The notes under the pieces: generated by a model | Seen by the model: the letters and a program-made list of their open reading frames with translations, nothing else | Databases searched by the model: none | Told to the model about the DNA's origin: nothing | Shown: piece by piece, positions 22,641 to 34,740 of the stretch | Layout of the letters: every line of letters begins with the position of its first letter | How positions within the stretch are numbered: the first letter of the stretch is position 1 | Source: Cryptomeria japonica | Lineage: Eukaryota > Streptophyta > Pinopsida > Cupressales > Cupressaceae | DNA: 64,000 nucleotides | Reading direction: 5' to 3' | NCBI RefSeq assembly: GCF_030272615.1 | Contig: NC_081415.1 | Location: 513,670,534 to 513,734,533, forward strand | Translations under genes and position numbers: made by a program

Positions 22641-24949
22641 TGGTGCAGGAGCACCTAGCTTCATTCTCAGCTTCATTTTCATCTCAGGTTTGATTTTTGT
22701 TGTTTTAAGTTGGAAAGTTGTTTAGGATGTTTTTTAAGTTGTTCTAGGTTGTTTTGATGAGTTTTGAACTCATTATGGGGTTTTGGTTTCTTGTTTTCAT
22801 CTTTTTGCTCAAAGTTGCCAGTTTGGTGTTGCTTGGGAAAATGATGGAAAAATGAATTTTTTTTTTGTGGTTTTTGTTTTGAAAAGGTTCTAGACATGTT
22901 TCTTGTTTGGGTTTTAGGTTTGAGAAGTATTTTTAGGTGATGGTGAGTTTTGGAGGTCACTCTTGCATTTTCTAGGCACCAAAAGTTGTCATTTAGGCAT
23001 CAAAATGTCAAAATTAAGTGCCCCTGAACATGTACCTGTCCATACAGGAGGTTAACCAACTTGGAGAGGTATTTAATCTCCTATTTTAACTATTGTAAGG
23101 GTTGATCATTCGAAGTAAAGAAGCAATTGCAAATTTACACTAGTTTTTGTTGGTTTTCTCTAGTTTTTGGCTCCATGTGAACAACAGTCCATACACCAGC
23201 TGTACTTGGCCGTACTATTCTTGCATTTTCTGATTCTAATATGTTTCCTTAAAACTTTTCCTTTGGTGGCATTTGATTTTATCAAGTTTTGAGTTTGTGA
23301 CAAAATTAGTTTGATTTGACAGTTTCACTACCTTGCCTAGGAATTGGCAAGGATGCTTGACCAACTTGGTTTCTTGGAGTCCTAAAATGTTCATGGCTTC
23401 CCAAGAACCAGTTTGTCAACTTGTAGACTATGTAAATACATGTAAGGAGTTTTTGTGGCCATTAAGCCCTAGGCAAGTGTGCCATTTGGTTAGGGTCTTG
23501 AAGGAATCTAATGCTTTGCTCCACTATAGCAAGTGCATTTAAATGTTGAACAAAATTGCCTTGATGAAGAATTTTGTATGCCAAGGAAAAGAGGCTTTCT
23601 AAGCCATGAGGAGATTGTTTGCAAGTTTACTTTGTGAAAATAATGTAAAAAATAGTGAGTCACTATTTTAGAGACAATTTTCTTGCATTAGCCTACTCTC
23701 CATGATGCATTGGAGCTTGTAAGGTTGCTATACCTCCTTCTAATTGCTTGTGAACAAGCACAATGAGTGTTTTTTATGTTAACTAAGGGTTTGAAGTTGC
23801 CAAGATCATTCAATGATCTTTGAGGCAAGATTTGAAATGCAAATTTGTTGTCATAGTCAATTAGGACTGAGTTTTACTTTTTCCTTGAAGTTATACATGT
23901 ATTCTTCTCCTTCCAAATGATAGGTATGAAGGAAAATAAGTTAAAAAAGATTGAGCCTTGTTAAGGAGCACTAAACAGACTTTTTGTGAGGAGTTCTAAT
24001 AGTGAAAGTGCAGGTCACAGTGAACTACAAAAAAATAATGAAAGACAAAGGGCAGCAACAGTCAACTTGATAGTGAATTAATTCCATTTTGTAATTGCCT
24101 AATGCTTGTATGAAGGGATAACATGACTCTTCTTTGCTTCTAGATGGTAGAAATGCTCACATGTTGAATGTAGTTGGTTTTGTTTGCAAATGATGTGTTT
24201 GAAAGAGGCAATATTGGAAAAGTTGTAAAATGTTGCATTTTCCTTATAAGCAACTTTTTGTCAAAACTTGTTTTTCAAAATTTTAAGTATAAATCTTCTT
24301 GTTTGTGGCCTAAATAGTTAGTAGTAGGGTAGCATTAAGGTCTCTTGTCAATATTGGAGGTTTTATAGTTTGGATCTTGGTTTTTCACCATCAAAACCCT
24401 TCGAAACCCTCCTTTTTCACCCATTTTTGGGACAGTCATGAAGAAGGCCTGAGAGACCCTAAAACTTTATGAATCTTAAATTATTCCCAAAAGGGTATCC
24501 AAAAATGTAAATCTTTTGTTCTGGAAGTCCATCAGTTGAACAGGGCAAGCAGAAAACCCCTAATGGAGGGCTAATTGCCTAGTAGCCCGTTTTAGTCCTA
24601 AAACCAAGTTTTTGTAAAATCGGGTAAGCAAGTGAAGGTTGCAAAGCATGAAATCCAGCAAAAAAAGTTGAAATAGGTCAATCTAACATGAATTCAACCA
24701 ATTTGGTGAGTTTGGCTTCATAAGATGGTTTTGGAGCCCTTGGAAGGATGTCATTAAACTAGGGAGTTGGGAGCTTTTGAGTAGCCAAGAAGACTTTGAC
24801 ATAGGGAGGTGGAGCAAGGTGAGTTTTTAGAATACCTTTGATCTATTTGCACTCTGACCTTGGTGTTTACACCTTGAAAATACTAAGGAACTTTTGCCAA
24901 GCAAACATACTAATCACCTAACAGCCACCGAGCACTATCCTCCCTATGA
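22641..24949 (+). repeat. 3' LTR of E3
   Basis: Follows the tract caccaggggagta and matches the 5' LTR. Its end reads CTCCCTATGA, where the 5' copy has CTATCA, so the terminal CA has mutated. Length is about 2,309 bp. Confidence 0.88.
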
Positions 24950-27903
24950 GTTACCTTTGAAAAGTCATCAGTAGTCAAGGATTTTGTGGTCTGAATGAAC
25001 TAGACCCTTTCTTTAAATATTTTAGTCATGCCTATGGTTTCTTCAATCACCTTGGCTCCTTCCCTCATGAGTTGGATATCAATACATTTAAGGTCCTTCT
25101 GCATAGTGTCAATCAAGTCATTTAGTCCTCTGAGCAGCTTGATGGACTCTTCATGGCCTTGCCTGATGATTGAATTATGCCATTCCATATTCTTCTTTGT
25201 CATGTATAGCACATTATCATCTAGGTTCTCCACTGGTTTCTCAGCTAGGAACTTCATCACTCCATACTTTTGAACATCATTCATCTGTGCGAGAACTACT
25301 ACCCATTTAATCCTTTCCTTTTCCAAGGCAACCATCTCCAGCTCGAGCTCTTTACTCATGGATTATGCATCCTTATAAACCTTAACCAGATTAATAATAT
25401 ATTCTAACCCTTGTTGTAAAATCAGGTCTAGCCATTTGTTAAACATCTTCATCACTACCCTATTCCTTTGAACTTGATCAAGCATCTTCTAGTTTACTGG
25501 AGACTTAGGGTAAAATGACACTTGTATCTACAATAATGGTTGAGGATCTATGTTGTGAATAGCGTTGATGTATTCGGCCATCTATGTGACAATTCGCTTC
25601 AGTTCTCTCTTATCTTTTTCATCTTTCCAAGTCCTTGAGATTATCCTATTTGTAGAGGATTCCAGATGTTTTACATCCACAGCCCTTGATGCAACCCCCA
25701 AATCTATTTACTCCATAGTAAAATCTTCATTTGTGGCCTTATCTACATCTCTTCCATGGATAGGCTTGGCCACTTCAGTTGTCCAGTGACCTGTTGTATC
25801 ATCCACATCAAGCATTGCTTGTGTTTTGAGCTTTTTGCAGTTTAATGCTTTTCCCAAGCATCTACTAACCATGTCCTCCAATGGAATGGTGATCAGCACC
25901 ACACTCCTCTTCTTTCCAATGGCACCTTCCAACCATATTGGTGCATTTGTAGGTTCTTTGGGTGGTGGGGTGGTTTGTACATCTTGGGAAGTAACAATTA
26001 CTAGGGTATTCATGAGATCCTTTTGAATTTCCACTTCTTCATTTGTGTCCATTACTTGCATCCTGGGCTCACCTTGATCCTGTGAGTCCATTGTTTGTTC
26101 AGGCTCTTTGCTGGGGTCGAAGTCCACCATGACCTATTGCAAGACAAGCTCCCTGCCCTTCTTTTTGCTTTGAGACCGAGTTACTCGGGCAATTGTAAGA
26201 CCGAATGGTGACCTTCGTGACCTTCTTGGCAGTATTTTCTCAACAGCGGGCTTTGAGTCACCTACAACATCAACAATTTCATTAGTGGTAGAAATAGGAG
26301 ATTGAACCACAATGTGTGAATCACTTCTTGATTCATGTGAGGACATGTGAGGACCCTCCTTGAATTTCAGGTCCCTTAACCATCTCTTTGTTCTCCTAAC
26401 AACATTTAAGGTCCTTGTTTAGTTGCTATCATCTTCTTTTTTGTTCCAGTCAATTTCTGGAATCGGTTTCACTTCAATCTCAGTACCAAACTCAGGATCC
26501 AAGGCATCTCCCTCTGTATCTCCCAATACACCAGATGTATTAATTGGGAGCCTCAAGATAGCTATCTTCCATAGAGTGAATCTCAACCACAACCTCTTTC
26601 TCACTTCATACTCATCCTTCTAGTTTTCCCAACAATCCTCTATCTGAGGTTCATGGCAGAAATGATTGTCTACATTAAGGTTCTCCCTTGCATAACCTTT
26701 GATGTCAAATCTTCGCCTAGCCACATATGGCTGCAGGTTCACCCTTTTGAACTCTAGTTCTAGGTTCAAGGCATCTGATGCTGACTTGCAATTGTAATAA
26801 CCGAGTTCAACGAGAAATACCACCCCAGATTCACCCTTTGCCCCTAATCTTTTATTTATATAAGCCAACTACCTACTCACTTCTATAAGCATGTAGCTAT
26901 CAAAGGTGTAACTGGGTAATTTGAATGGTTGGCCTTCAAAACCACCTACCCGTATGTAAGTAAACCTTGGAAATTGGATAAAGAAACTCCCATATATACT
27001 CACAAATTCCATAGCCTCAATGAACATTCTCTTGTTTGCATCACCTTGAAGTTCAAAGGGCAGTCTTCCTGCAAAGACTCCATTCCATCTATCAATTTGT
27101 TCAACATGTCTTTGTTGTTACAACAAAGGGTAATAAATGTAAACCCTCATTCCATCAATCCAGGGTTCATTGGGTAATCCAGGCCAATCTCTTATGCAAG
27201 CTAAAATATAAAATAGGTAGGAAGACATGTAAAACCTTGTCATCCCCATAAAATTGTTCAGCCCTTCATGAAGTCTCTCTGCAATTACTTGAGACAAATC
27301 CATAAATCTATCACCAAATAGAACCACTTTGATGAAAAAGTACATCCAGTCCTCCCAATAGAAGAAATGTGAATTCCCCTTTACTCTGTTCAAAGGCACA
27401 ATAATGTCTCGCACCTCTGTGATGCAGTGCTCTATGGTTAGGAGTTTGGGTGATCGTGATCCTCCTTTCTAAACCTTCAAGAGCCAATTTCTAGCAATTG
27501 CACTCCTGTACTTGCTCTTCTTTTTGGAGAAATAGGTGTATGTATTTCCAATGGTCCAATCCTCGTACTCCTCCTTATGTGTTATACCCATTATGACCAT
27601 CACTATTTCCCTATTAATACTGACTAACACCTCACCATCACTAGTTCCGATACACTTGTTCTCAGAGCTATATCTGTTCATGCAGGCCAACACTAAATCT
27701 GGACATGGCGTGCCAAGCGAGAATGCAACAGCTTCCACAAGACCACTCTTAACTATCTTCTCCATTAATGAACCAGCCTGAGGGTTCTTAGTCCTTTCAA
27801 GGAAATCACCCAAATCTACATGAACTAAGGAGGTGTCTTCCATTTCCGGCAAGATACTCACTAAATAAGATGTTCGGCCAAGCTTTGATAACACTGGGCT
27901 CAT
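24950..27903 (-). pseudogene. Locus C: long single-frame gene relic, unrecognised family
   Basis: From ATG at 27903 (context aaaATGag) one minus-strand frame continues for about 984 codons until the E3 LTR cuts it at 24949. It has 12 in-frame stops (8 TAG, 4 TAA, no TGA) but no frameshift: the stops at 27469, 27118, 26620, 26419, 26134, 25708 and 25000 are all separated by multiples of three. The first 350 codons look folded (VEAVAFSLGTPCPDLVLAC, FYWEDWMYFFIKVV). A basic patch follows near 26200 (PRRSRRSPFG, RSQSKKKGR), then an acidic linker, GAIGKKRSVVLITIPLEDMV, and coiled coils at the end. I do not recognise the family. Candidates are a gag-like protein of a non-autonomous element or a repeat-amplified plant gene. 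Confidence 0.6.
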
Positions 27904-28387
27904 TTTAACTATCTATTCCCTTAACCAAGAAATTTTAACAACAATACAGTATGCTACCCCAACAATTTTCAGATTTCCCCTTTTCTACACTAATAAAACT
28001 TTAGTACACAAAGAAACACAACTTAGGAGAAAACAATTGAACTTACCCGTTAACACCATGAATACTGGAAATTCTTCTGGAGAACAGAGCTGGATTTACC
28101 TTCAGTGCCTCCAATTTATTGAAGTATGACAGCCGCGACCTTCCTAAATATGAAAATAAAATCATACATTTTTCCTTTAATCAGACGGGTAAATATCTAT
28201 AGAGTCACACATGCTTCATCATGATTTACCCAAGCATGCGAAGTAATGGTGAAATGACAATCCTGACACCTTCTTAATTATCCATCACTTCCACACAGGC
28301 ATTTTGATGTTTTCATGATTACTTTCCACATTTAGAATTTCAAAAGCTGAATAAGGAAATATTCCTTCTTGTCGTGCCACTTTTATT
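27904..28387 (-). other. 5' flank of locus C with splice-like signals
   Basis: No open frame is seen. On the minus strand a strong donor-like GTAAGTT occurs near 28047 (after GTTAACGG), and ttggttaag or ggggtag downstream could be acceptors before the ATG at 27903. An earlier AG/GTAAATCC lies near 28100. If real, locus C had an intron in its leader like a host gene, but this is only motif reading. The E4 target duplication begins at 28388. Confidence 0.3.
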
Positions 28388-28392
28388 TCCAC
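28388..28392. repeat. Target-site duplication of E4, left copy (tccac)
   Basis: tccac immediately left of the LTR matches tccac at 40090-40094 exactly, proving that 28393-40089 inserted as one unit. Confidence 0.95.
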
Positions 28393-28469
28393 TGTAGTAA
28401 CCCACCAAAATTGATCCAACAAAAATTGAGTATATTTTTTTTTTCCCTTTATTATGTTTTATTCAATTG

Positions 28470-28640
28470 CATACTCTGGGCATCCATCCAATTAGGATTA
28501 GGCATTCATCCATTCGGGATGAGCTTGTAACCATACGGGTTAGGCAATTGTCCATACGGGACGTAAATTCCATCTATCCAATACGTGATAGGCATCTACC
28601 CATACGAGGTAGGCATCCATCCAAACGGGATAGGAGATGC
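28470..28640. repeat. Degenerate 20-22-bp repeats in the E4 3' LTR
   Basis: About eight units built on catccatacgggataggcat follow each other, each containing a CGGG-like core. The same array is in the 5' LTR at 36772-36942, where several units differ, so substitutions are denser here than in the rest of the LTR. On the element's strand this is the U5 end. Confidence 0.75.
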
Positions 28641-30313
28641 TCGGGCCAGAGACTTAGACTCATTGGGACCATTCGGGTCCTGAGTCACTCACTAAGTACT
28701 ACACTCTTCTAACAAGAATGCACCGAGGTCGCCGTCCTTAGGAGTAAATAAAAAAATAACACAAGCTTGAATTCCGCCTCGGAATTTGGCTTAAAGCCTC
28801 GGGAAGTCAAGTGAATCCATACGGGATTCCTTCCGAGCATGCATTGAATTAAATTGATTATCTTATTTTTCATTTAGGATTCTTACTCAACCAAGCCTAG
28901 ACCCCACCCACAAACGCCTGAGTACGAGGGACAACTCCGTCCCAAGACTGCCTACATACCCGCTTCGGCACGGGATCAAGGCGTAAAGTATGTAGTTCTA
29001 TTTTCTAATCTATGGTTTGATGTAAACTGATTTGTGGGTACGCAACCCTTTCTAGGGTCAGTGTCCCAAACAGTTTCTCTGCGGTTGCTACCCACGATGG
29101 TAGCACTTAAGCGAAGGCTCAAGATGGCCTATTGCTTGTGGCCTAAAAAAAAAGAAATAACTAGATCCTAATACTTATCATGAACGTCACCCAATTGCAA
29201 AACGCCAAAATCCCTTCAAAAGAAAAAAAATAGAAATCAATTCCATGAGAGCTTTTAACTTGACCATCCCTAAGAGGGGTTTACTATGGTTTATCTCAAC
29301 GGATGTGAAATTCATTTAAAAGTTATCTTATTAAATTATCGATCCAAGAGGGATTACCCGCCCCTTGGATTTTTAACTTCCAAATGTCCCTTATTACTCC
29401 CCGACGATTTATAGGGACGATGCCACAGACGTCGTTAATGCAGCTTTATTAGGCATTAAGTGCAGTAGTTCAACACAACGGCATTACCCGTAAGCGTGAC
29501 CCAGAGGCACCATATATACCGAACGCTGCTAGTTTTGGTTTTCCAACTTCCTTTATTTAGTTTTCTAACTACGAATAACAAAAATGAAAGCGTAAATAAT
29601 TGAAGTAACTACTTGAAGTGTAATTTGCATAACAATGAAACTTGCATAATAGTAATTGCATGAAGATATAATTATTCTATAAATAATTCGCATGCTATGA
29701 ATCCAAAATAACGATTAAATTTAAGCATTTGTATTAAAGACCAATCAAGTGTCCCAACGATTCTTAATGGGTTGAGTAACTTAATTTTAAAAGAATATAG
29801 TCTACGATTTTAAAACTTACTAAGGCAATTTAATTATGAGCTTGCTACATATTAGCCCAATTTTTTCTAAGTCGAAATACAATATCTTATAGCTTACACA
29901 AAAAAAAGAATTCATTATTCCTAAATGCCATTTCTATCAACTAAAATAAATATAAAAAAAAATTTAATTAAATAACAAGGGATATTAATTTACATATATA
30001 TAAAAAAAAATTTCCAATTTAAAATTTCAACTTACAAATTTTTTTTTAAAAAAAGAAACTTTTAATTGAATAAATTAGTTTATTAGGGTAGTAATGAGGG
30101 CGCGGGGTGCGGACCACGGGTCCCATCACCCCTGCGGCCCTGCATGCGCAGGTCCGCAGAGGTGAGGGGGCCCGCGGGCCCCTCCGTACTACTGCGACAG
30201 TTCAACGTAACCGTCCTTGCATGCCGACGTTTATTTGGTGCAAAACGCCATGCGTTACGGGGGGGTTTTTAAGAGATTTTTCTAAAGTTCGAAATGATTT
30301 CTTTTCTTTTTGG

Positions 30314-30428
<115 letters not shown>

Positions 30429-30831
30429 AATATATTTGTTCTTATTTATAACATTATTATTATTTTTTTCCATACAGGGGTATTGCATTTTAATTTATTG
30501 AAAATCACCCAGAGCAGGGTAGATAACAGGCAATAACAATGTTGCAGATTGATTTTCAGGGGTAAAATACAATGAAGTAGTAACCATAGAGGGTTTTTCT
30601 TCTCTTTTTTTTTCTTCATTTCTTTTGTTCTTTACACAGGGAGGTCTATTCACAGAGAAGGGAGATGATTTATTTATACACACAAGGAGATTTGTTCACA
30701 GAGAAAAGAGAAAATTGTTTGTACACACAGGGAGATCTAATTTTTATCAAAAATAAACTGAAGACAATGAATCTAATTTTCATCAAGTGACTCTATTCTC
30801 CTAAACCATTTAATCTACTTCTTTCAAAACT

Positions 30832-31188
30832 GAAACTAATTTCTTATCAAGAATTTAAACAATGAATCTCATTCTCTACAAAATCTGAAACTAATTTCTT
30901 ATCAAGAATTTAAACAATGAATCTCATTCTCTACAAAATCTGAAACTAATTTCTTATCAAGAATTTAAACAATGAATCTCATTCTCTACAAAATCTGAAA
31001 CTAATTTCTTATCAAGAATTTAAACAATGAATCTCATTCTCTACAAAATCTGAAACTAATTTCTTATCAAGAATTTAAACAATGAATCTCATTCTCTACA
31101 AAATCTGAAACTAATTTCTTATCAAGAATTTAAACAATGAATCTCATTCTCTACAAAATCTGAAACTAATTTCTTATCAAGAATTTAA
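30832..31188. repeat. 55-bp tandem repeat, six units plus a partial, E4 3' LTR
   Basis: Units start gaaactaatttcttatcaag and recur every 55 bp with almost no divergence; the last is partial. The 5' LTR has the same six-and-a-half units at 39056-39412, so the array predates this insertion. Confidence 0.95.
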
Positions 31189-31522
31189 AAAAATGAATCA
31201 AACAATTTAATCTACTTTTTATCAAACATTTTAATCTATTTCTTATCAAAATCTGAAACTAATTCTTAACAAAACACAAATGAATTTCATTCTCATAAAA
31301 TAATTTAGTCAAATCTAATCTACCACAAGAATAAGATGCACAAACTAAGTTTGAAGGAACCTGGGTGCTTGAAAATGGTGTAGAGTCTTCCTTGATCCTC
31401 CAAATTGAAGAGAAGTCCTCCCAACAAAATCTTAGCTGAAAATGGAAATGGACTACAAAGGAGAATTTAACTTGTAGAATTTCTTATGGAATAGCCAACA
31501 CTCATTTTGAAACTTGTACCTC

Positions 31523-31532
31523 TTTTATAAAA
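31523..31532 (-). promoter_or_regulatory. TATA-like box of the E4 LTR (3' copy)
   Basis: ttttataaaa, about 335 bp from the LTR start on the element's strand. The same box is in the 5' LTR at 39747-39756, where it would drive the element. Confidence 0.45.
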
Positions 31533-31865
31533 GAAATTTCAAATTCCCACTACCTAATTATTAATTGAAAAAAAAGAGATTCTCTCCCAATTTGGCCTCC
31601 ATGCAAATTGATTAGGCTTAGTGGGAGGAGTTACATGCAAGGTGGTGGAGAAGCCTCTAGAAGCTTCTCATTCCTCCTACAACATGTGCCTTAATTTGGG
31701 TGAGGGGAAATTAAATAACCAATTAAAAATATATATATATTTTCCCATGTGTGTGTGTGGTTTATTATTTTTATACCCTTACAATATTCATTCAATAGTT
31801 TATCCAAAGAAATATAATAGAGTTTTGTATTTAAATAAAAAAGGTGATAAAGGAGGGTTGTGACA

Positions 31866-31878
31866 TCCTCCCCCCCTT
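31866..31878 (-). other. Polypurine tract of E4
   Basis: On the minus strand AAGGGGGGGAGGA lies directly before the 3' LTR, the expected plus-strand priming site of reverse transcription. Confidence 0.85.
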
Positions 31879-31938
31879 AATCTGTGCATCGTCCCGATGC
31901 ACTTATTAAATGCATTCAAAAGAGTTTATAGTTCATGT

Positions 31939-34740
31939 TCAAAACAAAAAAGGAAACAGCTGCTGCATCTCCTTAGTATCCTCCCACATGGAATTCTTTT
32001 CGTCATACTGGTCCCATTGCACTTTGCACTGATCAACCTCTCTGTTGCGCAACTGGCACTGGCACCTCTCCAAGATTTTGAAGGGCTCTATCATTATTCC
32101 CCCCATTTCTTGGACCTGTAAAGCATCCCAATTCAAAATGTGTTTCTCATCAGGTACATAATTTTTAAGAAGAGATACATGGAAGACATCATGGATTCGG
32201 CTCAATTGGGGAGGTAAGGCCAACCGATAAGCAACTGGATTAATTCTTCCCAATATTTCAAAAGGTCCAACATAACGAGGTGCAAGCTTAGTCTTTTTCC
32301 CAAATCTTATGGAACTCTTGTGTGGCCTAACCCTTAGGAAGACTTTCTCTCCTACCTCAAACTCCCTTGGTGTTCTGTTTTTATTTGCATAACTTTTCTG
32401 CCTATCCGAGGCTTCCTTCAACCTTTGCCTAATTTCCTTAGTTTTCCTTTCCATTTCTTTCGACATATCTGGCCCAATAATCACTCTATCTTCAAGACTA
32501 TCCCAACTCAAAGGTGTTCGACATGGTCTACCATACAAAGCTTCAAAAGGTGCCATTCCCAAAGATGTTTGATATGTATTATTGTAGGCAAACTCTACCA
32601 AAGGTAGGTACTCTTCCCATTTTCTCTGCTGGTCCATGTAGTACATGCGAAGCAGGTTTTCCGTAATCTGATTTGTCCTTTCTGTCTGACCGTCGGTTTC
32701 CGGATGGTATGCGGTGCTAAAATTTAGTTGAGTTCCTAGAGCTGATTGAAGAGTGGTCCAAAACCTGGAAGTGAATCTTGCATCTCTGTCTGATATGATT
32801 TTCTCGGGTATTCCATGCAACCTAACTATCTCCTTAACGAAGCGTCTAGCCAAGGTGGGTGCATCATCCGTCAGATTTCCTGGTATAAAGTGTGCCACCT
32901 TAGTGAGTTTGTCAATTACCACCATTATGGCATCATGCCTAGAAGGTGACATGGGTAACCCTTGTACAAAATCCATGCTAATAACTTGCCACTTGTGTTG
33001 AGGTCCATCGTGCAATTGTAACAATCCAGCTGGGTGTCTATGTTCTGCCTTTACTCTTTGACACTCCAAACATTTAGCTACATACTTGACAATATCGCTC
33101 TTCAACCCTTGCCAAAAGTATAGTTTCTTTAGATCTGCATAAAGTTTGTTAACTCCTGGGTGGCCTGAATAAGGGGCATTGTGAGCCTCCGAAAGGACTA
33201 CTTCCCTTAAGTTCCCTGAATTAGGAATATAGAATCTATTATTGTATCGGAGCAACCCATCTTCATCTAATGTATACCCTTCAACCTTAGGGTCGGTCGG
33301 GTTGTGTCTTATAGTTAATTTGACTTGCTCATACCATGGGTCATGTCCTTGTTCATCCATTACTTGCCTTTTGAAAGAGGTTTTGAAGGTTGCTATAGTC
33401 ATCAAGTGTCTCCTCCTACTTAAGGCATCTGCCACCCTATTTTCTTTTCCCTTAATATATTCAATTTCAAAATCATATTCACTTAGAAACTCTAACCACC
33501 TTCTTTGTCTGGCATTTAAGTGAGGTTGGGTAAAGATGTATTTTAGTCCTTGGTTGTCCGACTTAAGTTCAAAGGGCTTCCCTAGTAAGAAGTGTCTCCA
33601 CTTTTGCAGGGCATGCACAATTGTTGCCAACTCTAAGTCGTGGGGTGCATAATTGACTTCATGAGTCTTTAGCTTCCTAGATTCGTAAGCCACTACCCCT
33701 TCATCTTGGACAAGTACTCCTCCTAACCCTTCAATAGAAGCATCTGTTATAACTGTGAAGTGTCCATTTGGATCTGGTACCTTTAGAATGGGTGCTGAAG
33801 TTAGTTTTCCCTTCAAGATTTGAAATGCCTTATCACTTTGCTCAGTCCATACAAACCTTTTGCCCTTCCTTTGCAACGAGGTGATGGGGTTTGCTATCTT
33901 AGAGAATCCTTCCACAAACCTCCTATAGTAACCTACTAGCCCCATAAAGCTTCTTACCTCTAAAACATTCTTAGGGATTGGCCATTCTACTATCGCCTTT
34001 ATTTTATCTGGGTCGACTGCTATTCCTTCCTTTGATATTATATGCCCAAGATAGTGAATCTTTTCCTCAAAGAAGGCACATTTGGACAATTTTCCATATA
34101 ACTTATGTTCTCTCAATCTTTGCAAAACAATTTGTAGGTGCACTAAATGTTCCTCTTCATTTCTAGAGTAAATCAATATGTCATCCAAAAATACCAAAAC
34201 AAACTTATCCAAGTAGTCATGGAATACACTATTCATCAGGTTCATGAATGCAGCTGGGGCATTAGTTACTCCAAAAGGAACTACTGTGAATTCATAATGT
34301 CCATATCTCGTCCTGAAAGCTGTCTTCGGAATGTCTTCTTCCTTAATTCTGAGTTGATGATACCCTGACCGAAGATCTATCTTTGAGAAAACTGCCGCTC
34401 CTTTCATTTGGTCAAAAAGGTCCTCTATGCGAGGTAAGGGATACCTATTCTTTATGGTGACTTTGTTCAACATCCTATAGTCGATGCATAGCCTTAAGGT
34501 TCCATCCTTCTTCTTAACAAATAAAACTGGCGCTCCCCATGGTGATACACTTGGCCTTATTAATCCCTTAGCTAAGAGTTCCTCTAATTGCATTTTGAGC
34601 TCTTGTAATTCGGTTGTGTTCATCCGGTAAGGTACCTTTGATACTGGTTCAGCTCCTAGGAGTACCTCGATAGAAAAGTCAAACTTTCTCTTAGGGGGTA
34701 AACCGGGTAGTTCTTCTGGAAAAACATCCTTAAACTCCTT
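31939..34740 (-). CDS. E4 pol part: reverse transcriptase, RNase H, integrase, chromodomain-like tail
   Basis: After the TAA at 34743-34741 the same frame stays open for 933 codons to a TGA at 31939. The first 39 codons ([16 protein letters not shown]) precede an internal ATG at 34623. Counting from that ATG: RT about residues 25-230, with [15 protein letters not shown] and FLDD at 145-148; RNase H about 289-404 ([24 protein letters not shown]); integrase zinc region about 481-521 (HHCC); catalytic Asp551, Asp612 and Glu648 ([25 protein letters not shown]); and a chromodomain-like tail about 845-894 ([15 protein letters not shown]). All catalytic residues are present. In vivo it would be part of one gag-pol product. 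Confidence 0.93.
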   Translation of the reverse strand, partial: KEFKDVFPEELPGLPPKRKFDFSIEVLLGAEPVSKVPYRMNTTELQELKMQLEELLAKGLIRPSVSPWGAPVLFVKKKDGTLRLCIDYRMLNKVTIKNRYPLPRIEDLFDQMKGAAVFSKIDLRSGYHQLRIKEEDIPKTAFRTRYGHYEFTVVPFGVTNAPAAFMNLMNSVFHDYLDKFVLVFLDDILIYSRNEEEHLVHLQIVLQRLREHKLYGKLSKCAFFEEKIHYLGHIISKEGIAVDPDKIKAIVEWPIPKNVLEVRSFMGLVGYYRRFVEGFSKIANPITSLQRKGKRFVWTEQSDKAFQILKGKLTSAPILKVPDPNGHFTVITDASIEGLGGVLVQDEGVVAYESRKLKTHEVNYAPHDLELATIVHALQKWRHFLLGKPFELKSDNQGLKYIFTQPHLNARQRRWLEFLSEYDFEIEYIKGKENRVADALSRRRHLMTIATFKTSFKRQVMDEQGHDPWYEQVKLTIRHNPTDPKVEGYTLDEDGLLRYNNRFYIPNSGNLREVVLSEAHNAPYSGHPGVNKLYADLKKLYFWQGLKSDIVKYVAKCLECQRVKAEHRHPAGLLQLHDGPQHKWQVISMDFVQGLPMSPSRHDAIMVVIDKLTKVAHFIPGNLTDDAPTLARRFVKEIVRLHGIPEKIISDRDARFTSRFWTTLQSALGTQLNFSTAYHPETDGQTERTNQITENLLRMYYMDQQRKWEEYLPLVEFAYNNTYQTSLGMAPFEALYGRPCRTPLSWDSLEDRVIIGPDMSKEMERKTKEIRQRLKEASDRQKSYANKNRTPREFEVGEKVFLRVRPHKSSIRFGKKTKLAPRYVGPFEILGRINPVAYRLALPPQLSRIHDVFHVSLLKNYVPDEKHILNWDALQVQEMGGIMIEPFKILERCQCQLRNREVDQCKVQWDQYDEKNSMWEDTKEMQQLFPFLF

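Larger units (their letters stand above)
15637..24949 (+). mobile_element. E3: Ty3/gypsy chromovirus, full length, inactive
   Basis: Two LTRs of about 2.3 kb frame an internal region with a Met-tRNA primer-binding site and the order gag, zinc knuckle, protease, reverse transcriptase, RNase H, integrase, chromodomain. That order and the chromodomain make it a chromovirus. The LTRs differ by several percent in stretches compared by eye, so it is much older than E4. No target duplication is found; the left flank is the tail of another copy. The right LTR abuts locus C and truncates that frame, so E3 or its tandem array probably inserted there. Confidence 0.9.

Noticed and set aside
24950-27903. 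Reassigned or read-through TAG/TAA codons as an explanation for the stops in locus C and E3
   Set aside because: The intact DUF247 gene uses normal codons and ends in TGA, and the stops sit in silenced elements with other decay signs; mutation explains them more simply.
28467-28712. Arg/Ile-rich repeated frame, also at 36769-37014
   Set aside because: It is a reading of the short degenerate repeats of the E4 LTR, present in both LTRs, with no link to a protein family.
30832-31188. Regular 55-bp repeats, as a CRISPR-like array
   Set aside because: The units are contiguous with no unique spacers and lie inside a plant LTR; no cas genes.
31621-31863. 80-codon plus-strand frame at the E4 LTR end (also 39845-40087)
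   Set aside because: It lies in the U3 of a minus-strand element and is conserved only because the LTRs are duplicates.
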